Part shown: piece by piece, positions 23,319 to 36,685 of the stretch | How the letters are laid out: every line of letters begins with the position of its first letter | Position numbering within the stretch: position 1 is the first letter of the stretch | Source of the DNA: Phalacrocorax aristotelis | Taxonomy: Eukaryota; Chordata; Aves; Suliformes; Phalacrocoracidae | Assembly: GCF_949628215.1 (NCBI RefSeq) | Contig: NC_134279.1 | Coordinates: 58,759,766-58,823,765, forward strand | Direction: 5' to 3' | Length of the DNA: 64,000 nucleotides | The notes under the pieces: generated by a model | Seen by the model: the letters and a program-made list of their open reading frames with translations, nothing else | Database searches by the model: none | What the model was told of the DNA's origin: nothing | Program-made: the position numbers and the translations under genes

Positions 23319-26064
23319 GGCATGCTAACAGTTAAAGCCATAAATGTCAGCTGGTTCAGTTAGCAGGAGAATAAGGAAATTGTGGGTAAAATATGGCTAC
23401 ATCATTTGATAAAAATTGGAATCCTCTCAGTTTAAAAAAGAAGGACTTATGAGTATGTATTGCGAAAGCATATCTCCTAGAAAATCTCACCTTCTCCTTC
23501 TCAAAGACAGCATGTGAGTAAACAGCAACTGCAACTTTCACCTTTGAGTCTCGTCTTTGGTTGGTGAATGTCTGATATGCCATGCTGAAGAGGATCACAG
23601 AGAGTCTTTTAAAAGAGGAATTGGGATCAGAGGCAGCGAAAAGTAGGGGCTGACTTGCCAGCTAACCCCGGCTGTTCTAAAAGTGTGCAGTTTTAAGTTA
23701 AAAATCAGAGTAGGTTCCTTATAGTTGAAATTTACACTGTAGTTTGAAAAGAAATAATGAAGAATGTGATTTTATTTTTTTTCTGCAATAGTGACATATC
23801 CGGCTTCTCCAACTTTAAGCTAACCTGTACTGTTTTTGCAGGAAAGCATTGGTGTCTGTATCTGAAAAACATCATTCCACACCCTCCGATAAGCTATAAG
23901 CAACTCCAGATCCTGGAAGCTAATCTGTGGGGATGAATTCTGGTGTCCCAGTGGAGCCTCAAGGTCAGAGCCTAAGGAAAAGAGTAACAACAGAAGTGCC
24001 TCCAGGGTAAGGACGGCGTTTTGCCAAGAGTAGCAAAAGAAACTATAATGTTTAAACCAAAAAATGAAATTTGAATAGCAGACATTTTTATTGAGCAATT
24101 ATACAGAGTTGAAAACAAAGTCATCTCTGCATTTACCCTCCCCTTTTTATGATTTTCTTTGAAGTTTATTTTCTATTTAAACAAACTTGCTTACTTCCCA
24201 GAAATTAATTCCTCTTTCTATAAGTAGATTCATGAAGCAGAAATTGTCTTCATGTTATACAAACTCCACACCCTTTGTGTTTTATTGCACTGCTGGTAGT
24301 TTGGTCTCGTTCAGATGTTTGCTTACAAGGAGGTATGGGGCTCTGTTTGTGATAGTAATTTATTACCTGTTTTATTGTTGCCATTTTCCCTGTAATTTTA
24401 AAGGTAACCTGAAACTATTTCCTAAGGAAAGTGTCTCCTTGGACTTGTGTCCCCAGTCCTCCGGGATGCTCAATATCCTCAAACTCTTGTACCGAGTACA
24501 TTTAGCATCATGTTGGGTCTGAGCCAAGTGCTGAATATCTCACGAAAAGAAAAACAAAAAAAAGAAAGCTTCAATTTAAGTTAGCTTCTTCCAGGCCTGT
24601 CAAAGAGTTCGGTTAATGTTTTAACTCAGAAGATACTTCCCAACATTTGCTATGTGGGTAATGTTAAGTTGCCATGTGTTTTGCTATGTGAGCAGTCATG
24701 CATAGATCCACAAATCGCCATGTCAAGGGCATGGAAGAAAAAATGTGTTGTAGGTGCCAGCATAATACCCTGGAGACCAGCTTTCATTTCCTGGGCTATG
24801 CCATCAATTTTAGGAAAAAATGCTTCAAAAATTGTTGTGTATTTTGAGCACAGGTCTGGGCCTGCTCTCATGCCCAGAGTCTGTCTGTGTCCATATTCAC
24901 AGATGCAAGAGCCCAGCTCAGGCTTGTCATTGTAGCTTCTTGGCCTACTGCAGCAATGTCATGTAGGTAGATCTGGCTGGCCAAAAGGTCCTAAAGGCAC
25001 ATCCCAGAATGGCAGCAGTCAAGCTGCTGTCAAGGGAATATGGTCATGCGGTACAAGCTACAGGCACCCTATGGCTGGTAACAGGAGTGTGTGGGGTGAG
25101 AGGCAGGGAATATACCCCTGCTGGAGGCTGATCTCTGGCTGAACCCTCCCATCCCTACTCTCCTCTGCTTTCTGCTTTCATTTCTTTTTGCTCAGCCATT
25201 TTTTTGCTCCATAATACAAGCAAGCTTTTGTCTCTCCCACCTTAAAAAAAATCTCCACCTTGGATCTCAATTGCATCTGTAGCTGCTACTCCTGCTTTCT
25301 CCTCCTTTTCATAAGGTTTTTCAACACTGCTAGGATTTCCTCTCTGTTTTGTGAGAGACCTCGTTCAGTCCAGTTTTCTTTTCACTGCAGCCCCATGCAA
25401 GTCTTAGCTGAATTTTAGATCCAGCCTGCAATTTCCAGCCTCTTTACCGTATCAGGCATCTCTGGCACATAGTCTGGTCCCCTTTTCCTCACATGGCCCT
25501 GATTTTACCCCTGAATGTTTCTGCAACACAACCATCAGCACTCTGCCTGGGTCTCTGGAATCTGTCCTTGGCCCATGTGCGTCGAAGCTTTGCGCAGATC
25601 TATGCACAAAACAGTACAGCAACAATTGCACCTGTGGCTGTACGTGCAGTTTTCACATATGCATGTGATAAGTAGGTAAATAAAGATGTGGATAATAGAA
25701 AAGGACAAAAATACAAAATCACGTTGGGTTGGGCACATTAATTTTGCAGAATTTCTGCAATGTCACTGCCTTTGTAAAGGCAATAGCAAGGTGCTTTGTG
25801 CATGTGTCTTTGAATGCACCTCCCTTGTTTGAATAGTGACCTTTATGGTTCTGTGCGGCACCTGGGGAAGTTACGTTCAATGGTAAGTACACGAGAGGTG
25901 ACAGAGAGCAGTACACAGAGTAGTTTCTGTTGAGTCAACAGCCCATGTGGATCTTGCTGATCAAGGAGACACCGTCTGTGAGGAGGTTTATACCTTTGGT
26001 CTCACTAAGAATGAAACAGTGTTGTTTCAGGTTTATTCCTTGCCAGCTTTTACATTCATCTTAG

Positions 26065-26093
26065 GCTGTGCTTGCACAGCAAGTGATCACTTG
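26065..26093. repeat. Perfect hairpin joined to a 14-base palindrome
   Basis: GCTGTGC / GCACAGC (26065-26071 and 26074-26080) forms a perfect seven-base stem around TT. It is followed, sharing one base, by the perfect palindrome CAAGTGATCACTTG (26080-26093). The arrangement is compact and free of mismatches, but short. Confidence 0.7.
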
Positions 26094-29000
26094 GCATTGC
26101 CACTTGGTTTTCCTTCTGTCTTGCTGTACTGCAGAGCAAGCAAGGACGTGTGGTTTCCTTCTTTATCAAGAATAGCAAAGCTGAAATGGTAATATTCCAC
26201 ATTTATGGAAATGACCTTCTCAGGGCTGGAATAACAATTTTAGTATTTCGGTTTAAAAGTGCCACATTTAAACTAAGAGTTTGGTTTTGATATGAGGGTC
26301 TTTAACAGCTGAAGAGATGTCACTGGTACTGATTTAAGTTACTTCTGCTTGGGCCTGTTACCCAGACTCATGTCATGTCTACATTGTCATGTCAGTGTGT
26401 CTGTCGGTTATCTAAAATACTAGATACCTGCTCACAGGTGGAAGCAGTCAGGTGCCATTGCTTCCAAGAGAATTGCAAGTCAGTTCCAGTCCCAGAGCTG
26501 AATCGCTGGTTAGGATGGGAGTGTTCCCATTCCAGCCAATCTACCTGAAAAGCAAGATTTATTGGAATAGACACATTGCATGCTGACATATCTCCGCTCC
26601 ATGGCTTTCACACCAGAACTGGCTTTTTATATCCTACCTGATAGAAATGAAAATAGAGCTGTGCAATGGTGTCTCCTTCTTTCCCTTTTCTCGGTATTTC
26701 TTTCCTCTCTCTGCAGTCAGCTGGTCCTTTCACTGTTTTGCTTCTGATTTCCATCCTTGTGTTTTCCTCTTACTCTAGGTATCCTAATCTCTCCAGACTT
26801 TTCAGGCAACTCAATCTGAACGTCATTGTAGAACTTCAGAATCAGCTTATCTGAGGTTGAGCTTCCCGGGAATTTGGACAAATTTGGATTTGAACGGCAT
26901 ATATTGGGTAACTCATTTTCAGTGGAGGTGAGACTGAATTGAGATTTTGTGTCTGGGTCTGAGTTTATGTTAAATCAAATCTGAACATTGTTTTGAAAAC
27001 CTACAAAGATGGAAAGATTAGATCCAGGTCCAAAGTCCTAATCTGGGATTTAGGTGCAGTTGTATCCAAGGTTCTAATTTGCCATACCAGAGAAATAGGA
27101 AACTGAGATCTATAGTTTTGGCCATGACCTATCTCACAGTTTTATTCCATAAGGAGTGTTTCACAACTTGAATTTATATCCATTTTCTAATACATATTAA
27201 TAGTCCTTTACCTCTCTGTCCTTCTGCAAAGGTATCAGATCAGGTTTCAACTCTTTAAACATTGATACTGGGTGTGCCGCCTTGTTCTGTAAGTCGTTGT
27301 GCTTGTCACGCTCACTGCACAAGCCATTGAATCACGTACTCAGTGTTGAGCTTCCCGGTACTGGAGCTGCAGGTCTGATTTTTCATATGCCACACTTCTG
27401 AACAGCCAGCAGTAAATACAGGCTTGCCTGTGTTCATCTTTCAAGTGGTTTGGGGTCTGATTTGATTCCCACCAAAATGAAGGGAAAAAGTTCCTCTGAT
27501 TGATGTAGGATCGGCACTATCAATATGGGGGTGTCCTTAAAATGATGCTCTCTCACTAAATGGTTATCCAATTATAAGGAGCAAAATGCTTTGTTTTTTT
27601 TTTTCTATAAATGAACAAGTCAGACTCTTGGGAAAATACAGTGCCTAGAATGGAAACGATGGCAGAAGAGTGAGTAAGGCTTTTTTATGTCACAGATCTC
27701 TTTGGGCACAATGTTTAACAGGCGAATTCCTACCATGGAGCGTACCCTTGGGTCTGCAATGGGAAGAAATGCCAGGTTGGGGGTCATGGCCTGTCTCTGG
27801 CATGGGACTGACAGCAGTGATCCTGAAGGGAAAAGGAAAGAGATCAGACCTTGGAGAGGTGGGAAAGAGGGGAGAGATGGGGCGCTGAAGCTATAAGGAT
27901 GCCCCAACATCCCAGTGAGGTTGGCTCAGCCGGTCAGCCTGAGGCCCATAATGTGAATAAAATTCAAATCCTAAATTTTGGGATTTATACAGAAAAATCT
28001 CTGGGGAGTGCCAGACACTGATGAAGAACATTGTAGCCTTGCTGTACTTATAGCAGCCTCTGCTGAAACTTAAATCGTGGAGCTCTTTAAACATTTTTAT
28101 TTTTTGAAGATTGAAACTACACTGAGGATTAATTAACCTTTCTCCTTTCCAGAAAGCTACCTGGAATTTCGCCACATTGTTCTCTTTTGACATTTATCTA
28201 CAGAAATGCAAGAATTATGAGGCTGCATTTTGTTTAAAAGTGCCAATTTGTCATGGCATAGTTCAATTTAACAACCAAGAAAACTCCTTGGAATTACTAC
28301 AGGCATATTTTTTAAGGATTTCCTGATGTAAAAATTAACCAACTTGGCTTCATTTGAGTGTTAGAGAAACAGGTTGCTCCTTAGCTGAGACTGAGCACGC
28401 TAGATTTCCCTCTTGGCTGAGCTGGGAAAGCCCAGGTATCAACAGCTCTAGATAGTATATATAAGCAAAGAATTTAGCCAGCCAGCACAGCTTACGCAAA
28501 GGCTATATGAAAATTCACAGCTACTACCATGAAAAGAGGTGTAAGAGAAACAATGGGGGATCCTGTTTGCATAATTGGAATTATGATTAGCAAAATAAGT
28601 GATCACTTTCCATTCCTTTTGCCGACAAAGCCCTCTCTCATTGGGAGTAATGGGCACAGTTGTCAGTGAATCAGTCAGCTAAGGCATGGTACACAGGGCA
28701 CTTTGGGTGGTTCGGCACTGGCAGAGATCACTGATTTTGGGAGAAGTGCTGATTAGGGAGGCTTGGAATTAGGAGGGAATTAAAGTGGAGTTAAAAGCAT
28801 AGAGGGGCAGTAGGAAAAGATGATGTAGTAGTAACTTTCATGCACCATATACTTAGAAAATATGGGATAATATTTCATCATGAAAAGATTTCACAGTTTT
28901 CCTATGGAAAGTATTTATCTTTTCCTGGATGTAGGTGTCTTGTGCAGGATCTTCTCACAGAAGTGGGGCTTTTTGTTACAAGTGCCTTAGGTGCTCTGAG

Positions 29001-30172
29001 ACCAAAGTTGGCCCTGGCCCCTGGTACTGTAAGCAAAACTTTTTGGAGAGGTCCTCCTATTTAATTGACCTCTGAAGCACACATAGCCCCTCTGATTGTC
29101 CTCCCCTGAGTTACTCATGAGCTGAACAAGTACAACATAGAGCTAAAACAAATAATAAATGTTTGTGTGTGTACCCATTGCATAGCTCATATAGTATAGT
29201 TGCCTTGACTCTCTTATTTGACTATACTAAGCTGGAGAGAAAAAAAGACTAGAAAAGGAGCCCCTGTGAGTATTGTGCATGGGACTTACAGGCAGAATAA
29301 GTGCCTGAAAGTGGCATATCCAATGGGTTAGCATAGCACTGAAATTAGGTGGCTTGAAAGGCTGCGTAGGTGGCTGTCTGCTATGTCTCCTTTGCAGGAG
29401 CTGGAGGGATCCAGCTGCACAAATAGTTTGGCTGTTCAGAGGCCGGGGGTTTTCTTCCTCAGCTCTGCTGCACTTTTTGTGTGTGTTCAAAACAAAGCAA
29501 TTACATGAGGTTGTATTGCTTGAAAATTATGAAAATATAGCCAGCCATGCCACTAGCAGTCCCTCCTTTCTATACCAGTCTGCAGCTCCAGTTTTGCCAC
29601 CTGATTCATGTATGGAGGTATGAACTAAATGCCAATCTGCATGCACATGCAGCCAAGACCTACAGAAAAGTCTGAGGCTCAGGAATTTAATGGAAATTCC
29701 TAGAAAATTTGGCTTTCTCATATGAATGTATTACTCCACATCAAGTTATGACAAGTAAGTTTGTTTTCCTGCTGGCTTGCTCACCTAATAAAGGCTATTT
29801 ATGTTCTTGGGCAGATTTTTATGTAATTCATTAGAATATTAAAAAAACACTCCCATAACTGTGAAACTTTGCCTGGAAGTGCAGTAACGTGTAAATTATT
29901 GACCATCTTGATGCCCCAGAGCCAGAGAATATGAAAAGAATTAGCATACCTGTTGGAGAGAGAGACCTGCTACTGAAAAAGTTTCAAGTTCATATAAATG
30001 GCAGATTTGTACATCCACATTCTCACAGATGAGTGTTCAGGCATTCAGAGAAGGGTACAGGGGCTAGTTAAGACATTGAACTCTGATGGTTGAGCTCCTA
30101 CTAGTTGTGACATACAGTTCATTATTCTCACATGGTAAGAAAAAAAAATAGGTAGAATGTAAGCCTTGGAGG

Positions 30173-30411
30173 AAGGCTGAAGGCAAAATAAAAGCCTACC
30201 AACTGCAGTTCCTGAAATCTGTTGAGGTCAAAGAAGCTTAAAGAAGATCCCAGTGAAGCAAATGAAGATTATCACAGAGAAACAAAAGATCTGAAAAAGC
30301 AGCTGGTAATACATAGATCTGAAACTGAATCATCAGGAGAATGGGCTTAGCTTGATGCTGTTGAGATGAAAAAAAACCCTGAGGCAATTAACTTTGTGAG
30401 TTCAGAGGTGT
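30173..30411 (+). other. Purine-rich stretch with broken coding-like frames
   Basis: One + frame is open from 30173 to 30238 (KAEGKIKAYQLQFLKSVEVK and on). A second frame, shifted by one, continues from about 30240 as a Lys/Glu-rich peptide to a TAG near 30350, and after that stop to a TGA near 30410. It could be a worn pseudogene piece. However, A/G-rich DNA yields Lys/Glu-rich frames by chance, and I recognise no parent protein. Confidence 0.15.
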
Positions 30412-32261
30412 GAATGAGTCCGGTTTTATAGGGAGAGGTAGTGTCTTTTGCTTGAACAGTGCATGATATTGCAACAGGGGGTGGAACCGTGAAGGCAAGA
30501 GGGAAAAGCAGGAAGGAGAGCAAGAGAAAGGGGGATATAATGTCCACAGCAAGAGTAGGGTAATTGGGGCCCGGAAACAACAGCAAGCAGCAAACACGAT
30601 CTTTTCTGAGAACCACAGGGAGCTGAGGGCTGAGGATGCAGTGAGCTGGCAGTGAATCAACAGATGAGGAAATGGTGGAAGAAGGAAGGGTTGAATTCGT
30701 GGAAAATTAGTTTTCTTTCTCTGGGAAAGAGGTTGTTTTGTTTTTGACAGTCTCATTTGAACAGAAAGAGGAATTTGCCATCTGTGGAGACGCCACTTCC
30801 AGAAAATCTTAACCTTTTCCTGACCGAATGTGGAGCAGCAGCTGCCTCACACACTGCGTGGCAGCTCAGAGCAGTCTCGTTTTTCACTGCCATTGTTTTG
30901 AAATGTCGGGGTTCTTTATAACCTTGTAATACAGTGTTCTTTGGTTCTAACATGACCTTTTGTGGCATTACACCACTAGAAGTACAAACCTCCTTTTTGG
31001 CCGTAACTCACCTCCATAAATGTTATATGCTTACACCCAAGGATGTAATGCACAGTGTCACAGCTTTTACTACAGTGAGGACTGATTGGTAATATCGCTG
31101 GGAAGCTAATCTTATTACCTGTCCACTCTGCACTTTGAAGTAAGAAAGTTGTATTTTTTATCTTCTTTCTGTTTGTCAATATTTGGGGTACTGAAATAGC
31201 CTAAGTGATGAGGGACATGAAGTACCTGGACAGAGAGAGAAATTGGTAGGTATTATTTGTGTCATACTGTCAGGTGTATGATACAGCAAACTAATAGTTA
31301 AATTTGAATTACAGTAAATCATGTTAGGGCTGCACAGGAAAATAAAAACCAGCAAGAAAGGCTAATTCTAAAAATAAAGCAGAAGTTGTTTGTTAGGGTG
31401 GTCCGGAAAGAAACAGGGCAGTAAAATTTGTAGATGTCTTTTTATAAAACACTAGAGGAATGTGTAACAAACATGAAGAATTCACTGCTTTGTTGTAAGG
31501 AAAGGAAAATCCTGGCTCAGGAAAAACGGAGATGTATCAATGAAGAAAGCCTATATTCCTCAAAGATACTGACCCTTGGAAGAATAGCTGAACTGATATA
31601 AAGTTTTGAAATGGAAATTTTCCTTTGAAAAATGCTGCTCCACTGGGTGCAAAATGTACTTCTTGAAGTATAACGTTGAAAACAACTAGCCTTTTGAATG
31701 GGATAATTTCAAAGACCTTCAAAATTAGAATGGGAGATCCCATTTGGATATTCTAATCTTGTTTTATTTTGATTCTCCTGTATCACTTTTCCTGAATTTT
31801 CAGTATGGTATTCTTGTTCTTTTTTTTTTTTTCTATTTTTGTGCATGCAGGTATGTGCGTGTGTGTATTATATGATAATCTTTTAACATTATTCACATTT
31901 TTTATTAATTGAAATAATTTGGATTTTTTTCTGCAAAATATATCTTCTGTATTTTTCATCTCAAATCTAGTTGAAAACAGACTCTGGTGTGCTGGAATTT
32001 CCCCTGGTCTAAATGAGCTCCATTTCCTGAGGAGCTGTGCTGCCAGCTAATAATTTAGTTGGGGAACACCTCACCAACCCCAACATTTCTGGGTTTTTTG
32101 TCTTGTTCTTTTTTTTTCCCCTGTAGATAAGTTATTTTCTTGTCACCGAATTTTCTTTAATTCTTTATTGCTACTTCCCCTTCATAGTTACAATGATATG
32201 AAAATCCTCATAACTTGTTAACTACCACTTCCTTCATTAAAATATGGGAAGTGGCCATGAA

Positions 32262-32570
32262 TGCACAGCATCACAGACTAATTGAGGTTGGACCTCTGGA
32301 GACTCTAGTTCAACCCCCCTGCTCAAAGCAGGTCAACTGGAGCAGGTTGCTCAGGCCACGTGCTGTCAGGTGTTAAGTATCTCTAAGGATGGAGACTCCA
32401 CAGCCTTTCTGGGAAACCTGTGCGAGTGCTAGGTCCCCCTCATATTTTCCTTATATCTAACTGGAACTTCCCATGTTCCAGTATGTGTCTCTCGTCCTGT
32501 CCCCATGCACCTCCAAGCAGATTGTGGCTCTGTCCTCTCTGCACCCTCCCGTGACCCAGTTGCAGTGAGC
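32262..32570 (-). mobile_element. CR1 LINE, 5'-truncated, reversed
   Basis: The + strand begins with CATCACAGACTAATTGAGGTTGGACCTCTGG-type sequence, the reversed CR1 3' end. It continues through CCCCTGCTCAAAGCAGG, GGAGACTCCACAGCC and GTTCCAGTATGTG, and ends near GCTCTGTCCTCTCTGCACCC, all standard blocks of avian CR1 3' regions in reverse. Moderate divergence and no intact ORF. Confidence 0.9.
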
Positions 32571-34299
32571 ACTCACCAAATGGTTTAGGTGCATCTGCTT
32601 TTACTGGGCATCCCAACTGGCTAGCAGCACCCAAACTGTACATTACTGCCTTGCAGTCTGCACAGTAGCTACGGTTCAGGGATGTGCTGACAGATGTGGA
32701 GTGGCAGCTTATGAAATACAATAATAGGATTGCAAACACTTGTTGGATCATATAATCAGCTCTGCTGTTATCTGTTACAAGTTAATCAAAGATAAACCTT
32801 TATCCGTGGTTCAAATCCATTGATTTTTACACAGTATGGATGAAGGTTTTTGGGTGGTGCTGTGTGTTTTGCACATGCAGTATGTCTGTCCCTGTCCAGA
32901 TAGTACAGTGGTTTACTCTTTGGAGTCATTGGGCTTTTCCAAGAAGCTACAAACCTAAGCAAAAAAAAATTTTTAAACAGTTAGTAGTTATTACTAGGAT
33001 TCCTCATATTTTTGATGTTGGTTTGGTAATTCAAGGATTGTGCACTTACCTGAAAGAAAATGTGTGCATGGTAAGGACTCTCACCTGTTATTCCTGCCCT
33101 CGTGAAAAGGAGCATTATCACAGCTGGCTAATCTTCTGATTTGTTAGTTTATTAAATACTGGGATTAGAAAAAGAGCATAACGATTTTGTGCTGACTGGC
33201 AAAAGGCTCTCGGAGGCTCATGTGGAGCCCTGAACAAGAGAGATGGTGCGATGGCAGCAGAGATAGGTGCGGGCTGAACAACACCCGCCATGGCTGGCAG
33301 GAAGCACTGTCCTCAGAGCGCTGATTCAGCAGCCAGGAGCTAATTGTGCAAGGGGAATGGCACTTTTAAGGTGTTTACATTCTCTTACCAAACCAGTCAG
33401 TGTAAATAATGCCTTTGTCAGCAGTATGGCTGTGACCAAAAAGCTTTGCGAATGCAGTGTAAAGATTGCCTGGACCTCCTATAGCAAGGTAAATCATGCT
33501 GTTCAAGCTCTTGGAAGTCCTTTAGAAAGGGACAGGAGAGTTATGACTCTGCCATGATCAGAGAGTTGCTTCATCCTGTTTCAACTAATTGAAACAAGCA
33601 CATCTCCATTAGCTTTAGAGAACCTATGCTGATTTAGGTCTAGTTCAAAGTACCTGAATACTCTGTGATAAGAAATGCTATAGCTATGCAATATACCCTG
33701 GTACATAGGCTACATATGTTATGACTGGTTTCATAAAGTAAAAAGCTTTCTTTATTGTGCGACCATTCAAATTACATATACATACATGTATATTTGCTGA
33801 ATAGAGTTGTTTAAGATTCTGTTTCTGGCCAGTAACAGCAACAGGTTCTGCCTTTAGCTTCTAGGATCAAACAGAGTATACCAGTAAGAAAAAAGAGGTG
33901 CAGAGGAGATTTGTGATTTGTAGTGTCTTGACTTACAAGATGAGGAGTTTTCATTCCCACCCCATTCTCATCTAGCAACCTGGAGAAGAAAAGAAAAAGA
34001 TAACTTGCTTTTTTTCAACCAGAGATGAGTTATCAAACAAAATTTAGGCTACTAAGTCTCTGTTTACAGCCTCAAAAATATTTAGAACTATATGGCCAAG
34101 TAAGGCAATTAGATTCCCCACATCAGTAATTTGACTCGAGAAACTTAAGCTTGAATATCAAGACCCACAATCAGTGTGAGGTCACTGAAGTTACAAGCAA
34201 ATTTACATTTACTTTTTTTGTCATAGTTTTGCATCTTTCCAAAATTTAATTGAATTAGCAATGGAAGATACTAAATTGCCCATACAGGTGAAGCTACCC
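32571..34299. other. Non-coding, no gene recognised
   Basis: AT-rich sequence with short ORFs. A GC-richer patch at 33200-33360 has no island-like CpG density and no recognisable product. Confidence 0.6.
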
Positions 34300-34720
34300 C
34301 ACTGTATAAATCCATGATACACTCCCACTCTGAATACTGTGTGCTCTTCTCAAAAAGGGTACAGTAATATTATACAAGGTATAGAGAAGGTCTACAAATA
34401 TAATTGAAAAGATGAAGTAGGTTTCCTATCAGGAGTACTTAAATAGACCACGATCTCTAAGCCTGAGAAAAGATAACCGAGGGAGGGTAAACTAGCAATC
34501 GATAAAGTGAACAGAAAGGAGGAGCTGTGTGGGGATGAGCTGCTTACTGTTTCTTGCGGCACAAGAATTAGGGGGCATAAAATAAAATCATCAGGTGGGA
34601 AGTTCAGACTAATAAAAGGAGGTGATACTTCATGCAACATGCTATTAAAGCAGAATTGGCACCAAGTATTGTGGATACTAGGTGCCTCTGTGGTTTCAAA
34701 AAGTAATTAAATTTAAGTAG
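34300..34720 (+). mobile_element. Old CR1/L3-type LINE, end of reverse-transcriptase ORF
   Basis: The blocks CTGAATACTGTGTGCTCTTCTC, AAAGTGAACAGAAAGGAGGAGC, TTGCGGCACAAGAATTAGGG and GGGAAGTTCAGACTAATAAAAGG correspond in order to the C-terminal end of the ORF2 of old CR1-type elements (peptides such as EYCVLFSKRVQ are still readable). The frame is broken by stops and indels. It lies in + orientation and is clearly older than the 10.1 kb and 32.3 kb copies. Confidence 0.8.
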
Positions 34721-36521
34721 GAAGTTAAGCATCAAGCACAGTGAGAGCTCTAAAAAGACAGAGTAAGCCAAAGCAATACTTAAGCAATTAAATTTATTCA
34801 GTAGAGAAATTTTTAACATAGTTTTTAATAGCATGTTTATTCTATTTTCTCTTTTTTTTATCACCTCGTATTTTTAAATTGAGTTACTCAGAGCAGGGAC
34901 TATCCTGCATGTTTGTTCAACATTTCTGAATTTATATTCTGTAAAGTGACAAGTATTTTTGTGGTGCTTTCTAAACGGTAAGCAACACTGATTAGTCTCC
35001 CCCCCTGTGCCTGATGGTGTGTGCCTAGCTGCTTTTCAGGAAGAAAATACCTTAAGTAAAAATACCTTAAGAAGAGTCAAGAGCAGATCCAAAGAAGCAG
35101 CCATGTCACTGCTACGCTTGTCATCCTTACGTGTCCTGCCAACATCTTGGTGTGCTCAGTAAAGTAAGAGATGTTACTGTGGCTTGTACAAACAGATGAA
35201 CCATTATGCCAAATGCAAATAAGTATCCTTGCAAATTTTGCTCTAATGAAAGCAAGAGGGTGGAGCTACAACCTTGTAATGCAAATGTAACTTTCAACAG
35301 AAAAGTATCAGTTTTACACAAATTAAACTTCTACCCCTGCCACAGAAACTTTCTCAAGGCCAGGTGTAGGTTATTGCTGCTGAGGTCCCTGTGGCGGTTT
35401 GGGTTGAAGACAGAGTTTCTCTTGGATGACACTGAGACAAATAAGCGGCCTGAGAAGCTGCACAAGCCCTCCACCCTGGCAGCTGCCTGCCTGCCACAGT
35501 CGTCTTCAGGCCCCGTCCCTTAAAACACTGTCAGTGAGTGGCACATGAGCTACACCTCCTCAGAAAGGCTTCTCAAAACAATCACAAGGAAATAAAACAC
35601 ATATAAACCATACTCATACAGCGCCGGGGGGCAAGCGTGGGGAAACAAGGTATGGAAAAGAAAACACTCTAAACGAATGCTGAGAGCTTAACCTCATTTT
35701 TGGTAGTTGTATATAGGTCTTGTGGCTGTACTACTGAAGATGATTCGAGGATGTTTTGGGTTTTTTTCACTCCAAAATTAGGTGGTTCTTTGATCAAAAA
35801 GGGTAGGGAAATGCTGTTTCAGTGTTAAGGACCTTCAGGTCCCATAATAGCCATGAGCAAGCTGTGATGCAGGGGTCTGACTGCTCGTTCTGCAGCAGAC
35901 AAGGTCTCCACCACTGTGTTTAGAGGGTGCCTGCTATGGCAGCCAAAATAATAGAGTTCAGGAATTAAAACCTGCTTATGCTAGTGTGACGTGAACATAC
36001 TAATGCTGTACCTGTTTCCTAGAGGGATCTGTTCATGCTTAAAAAGCCAACAGAAATCCTCCCCGAGCAGACAAATCCCCATAACCCCCTCATGTTTTAT
36101 TTTTAGGTGGCAGCAAATAACTTGTGATTGTCAATAAACAGAACCATCACTGAGAGACGGGATATCGCTTCCTTGAAGGTAAATAATTTACTGAAATCAT
36201 GGCTTTAGGCAGATAAGTTTATAAACTGCTGTCATTTCGTCAGTACAGTATATGCAGATCAACTGTGGTTTGTAACCTGTGATGGCATTATTGTTTGCAT
36301 TACCCACATAAATCTTCCAGCATCTGTGTATTTCATAAGGGAACAAACATTTCTGTCTATTACATGAACACGACTATTGTAATAAACTCATGTTATGACA
36401 GACTGTAATTACTGCAAGCAGTCTCCCTAAAGCCTACAGCCAGGGTGTTGCACTTAAACAAGAGTATTTCCAGAAGCCTAGAGAGGATTAGCAGATCAGG
36501 CTGCACAATAATGCATATTTT

Positions 36522-36569
36522 CTGTTGGTCCTTCTGTCTCCAGTCCCTGTGGGGACTGGAGACCAACAG
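36522..36569. repeat. Strong hairpin
   Basis: GTCTCCAGTCCC (36536-36547) pairs perfectly with GGGACTGGAGAC (36552-36563) around a four-base loop. An outer stem CTGTTG / CAACAG (36522-36527 and 36564-36569) extends it, with an eight-base bulge on the left arm. The RNA would fold stably on either strand, but it is shorter than a typical pre-miRNA. Confidence 0.8.
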
Positions 36570-36668
36570 CCGAATACCCCAGGGCTAAGTATGCTGCTTT
36601 TTGCCCACCGCCTGTGGAGAAGGTCAGGGAAGAGTTATCTCGCCTTGGGCCAGCGGGGCTGTTGCAGA

Positions 36669-36685
36669 GGGAGGGGAGGGGAGGG
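36669..36685 (+). other. G-quadruplex motif
   Basis: The pattern GGGAGGGGAGGGGAGGG is a perfect short-loop quadruplex motif, about 100 bases right of the strong hairpin, outside any CpG island. Confidence 0.75.

Larger units (their letters stand above)
21401..32261. other. Non-coding, no gene recognised
   Basis: About 11 kb of AT-rich sequence. Two neighbouring hairpins lie at 23272-23318, a hairpin plus palindrome at 26065-26093, and a purine-rich stretch with broken coding-like frames at 30173-30411; each is listed separately. Poly-T tracts occur near 22450, 27594-27605 and 31820-31833. No exon with convincing splice sites was found. Confidence 0.6.

Noticed and set aside
25749..25880. Internal exon between TTTTGCAG and ATG|GTAAGT
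   Set aside because: The splice signals look acceptable, but the two frames I translated contain stops and the sequence shows no recognisable coding pattern.
35388..35640. Start of an avian retroviral LTR (TGTGGCGGTTTGGGTT)
   Set aside because: The first bases resemble some avian LTR starts, but no matching CA end, target-site duplication or second copy was seen.
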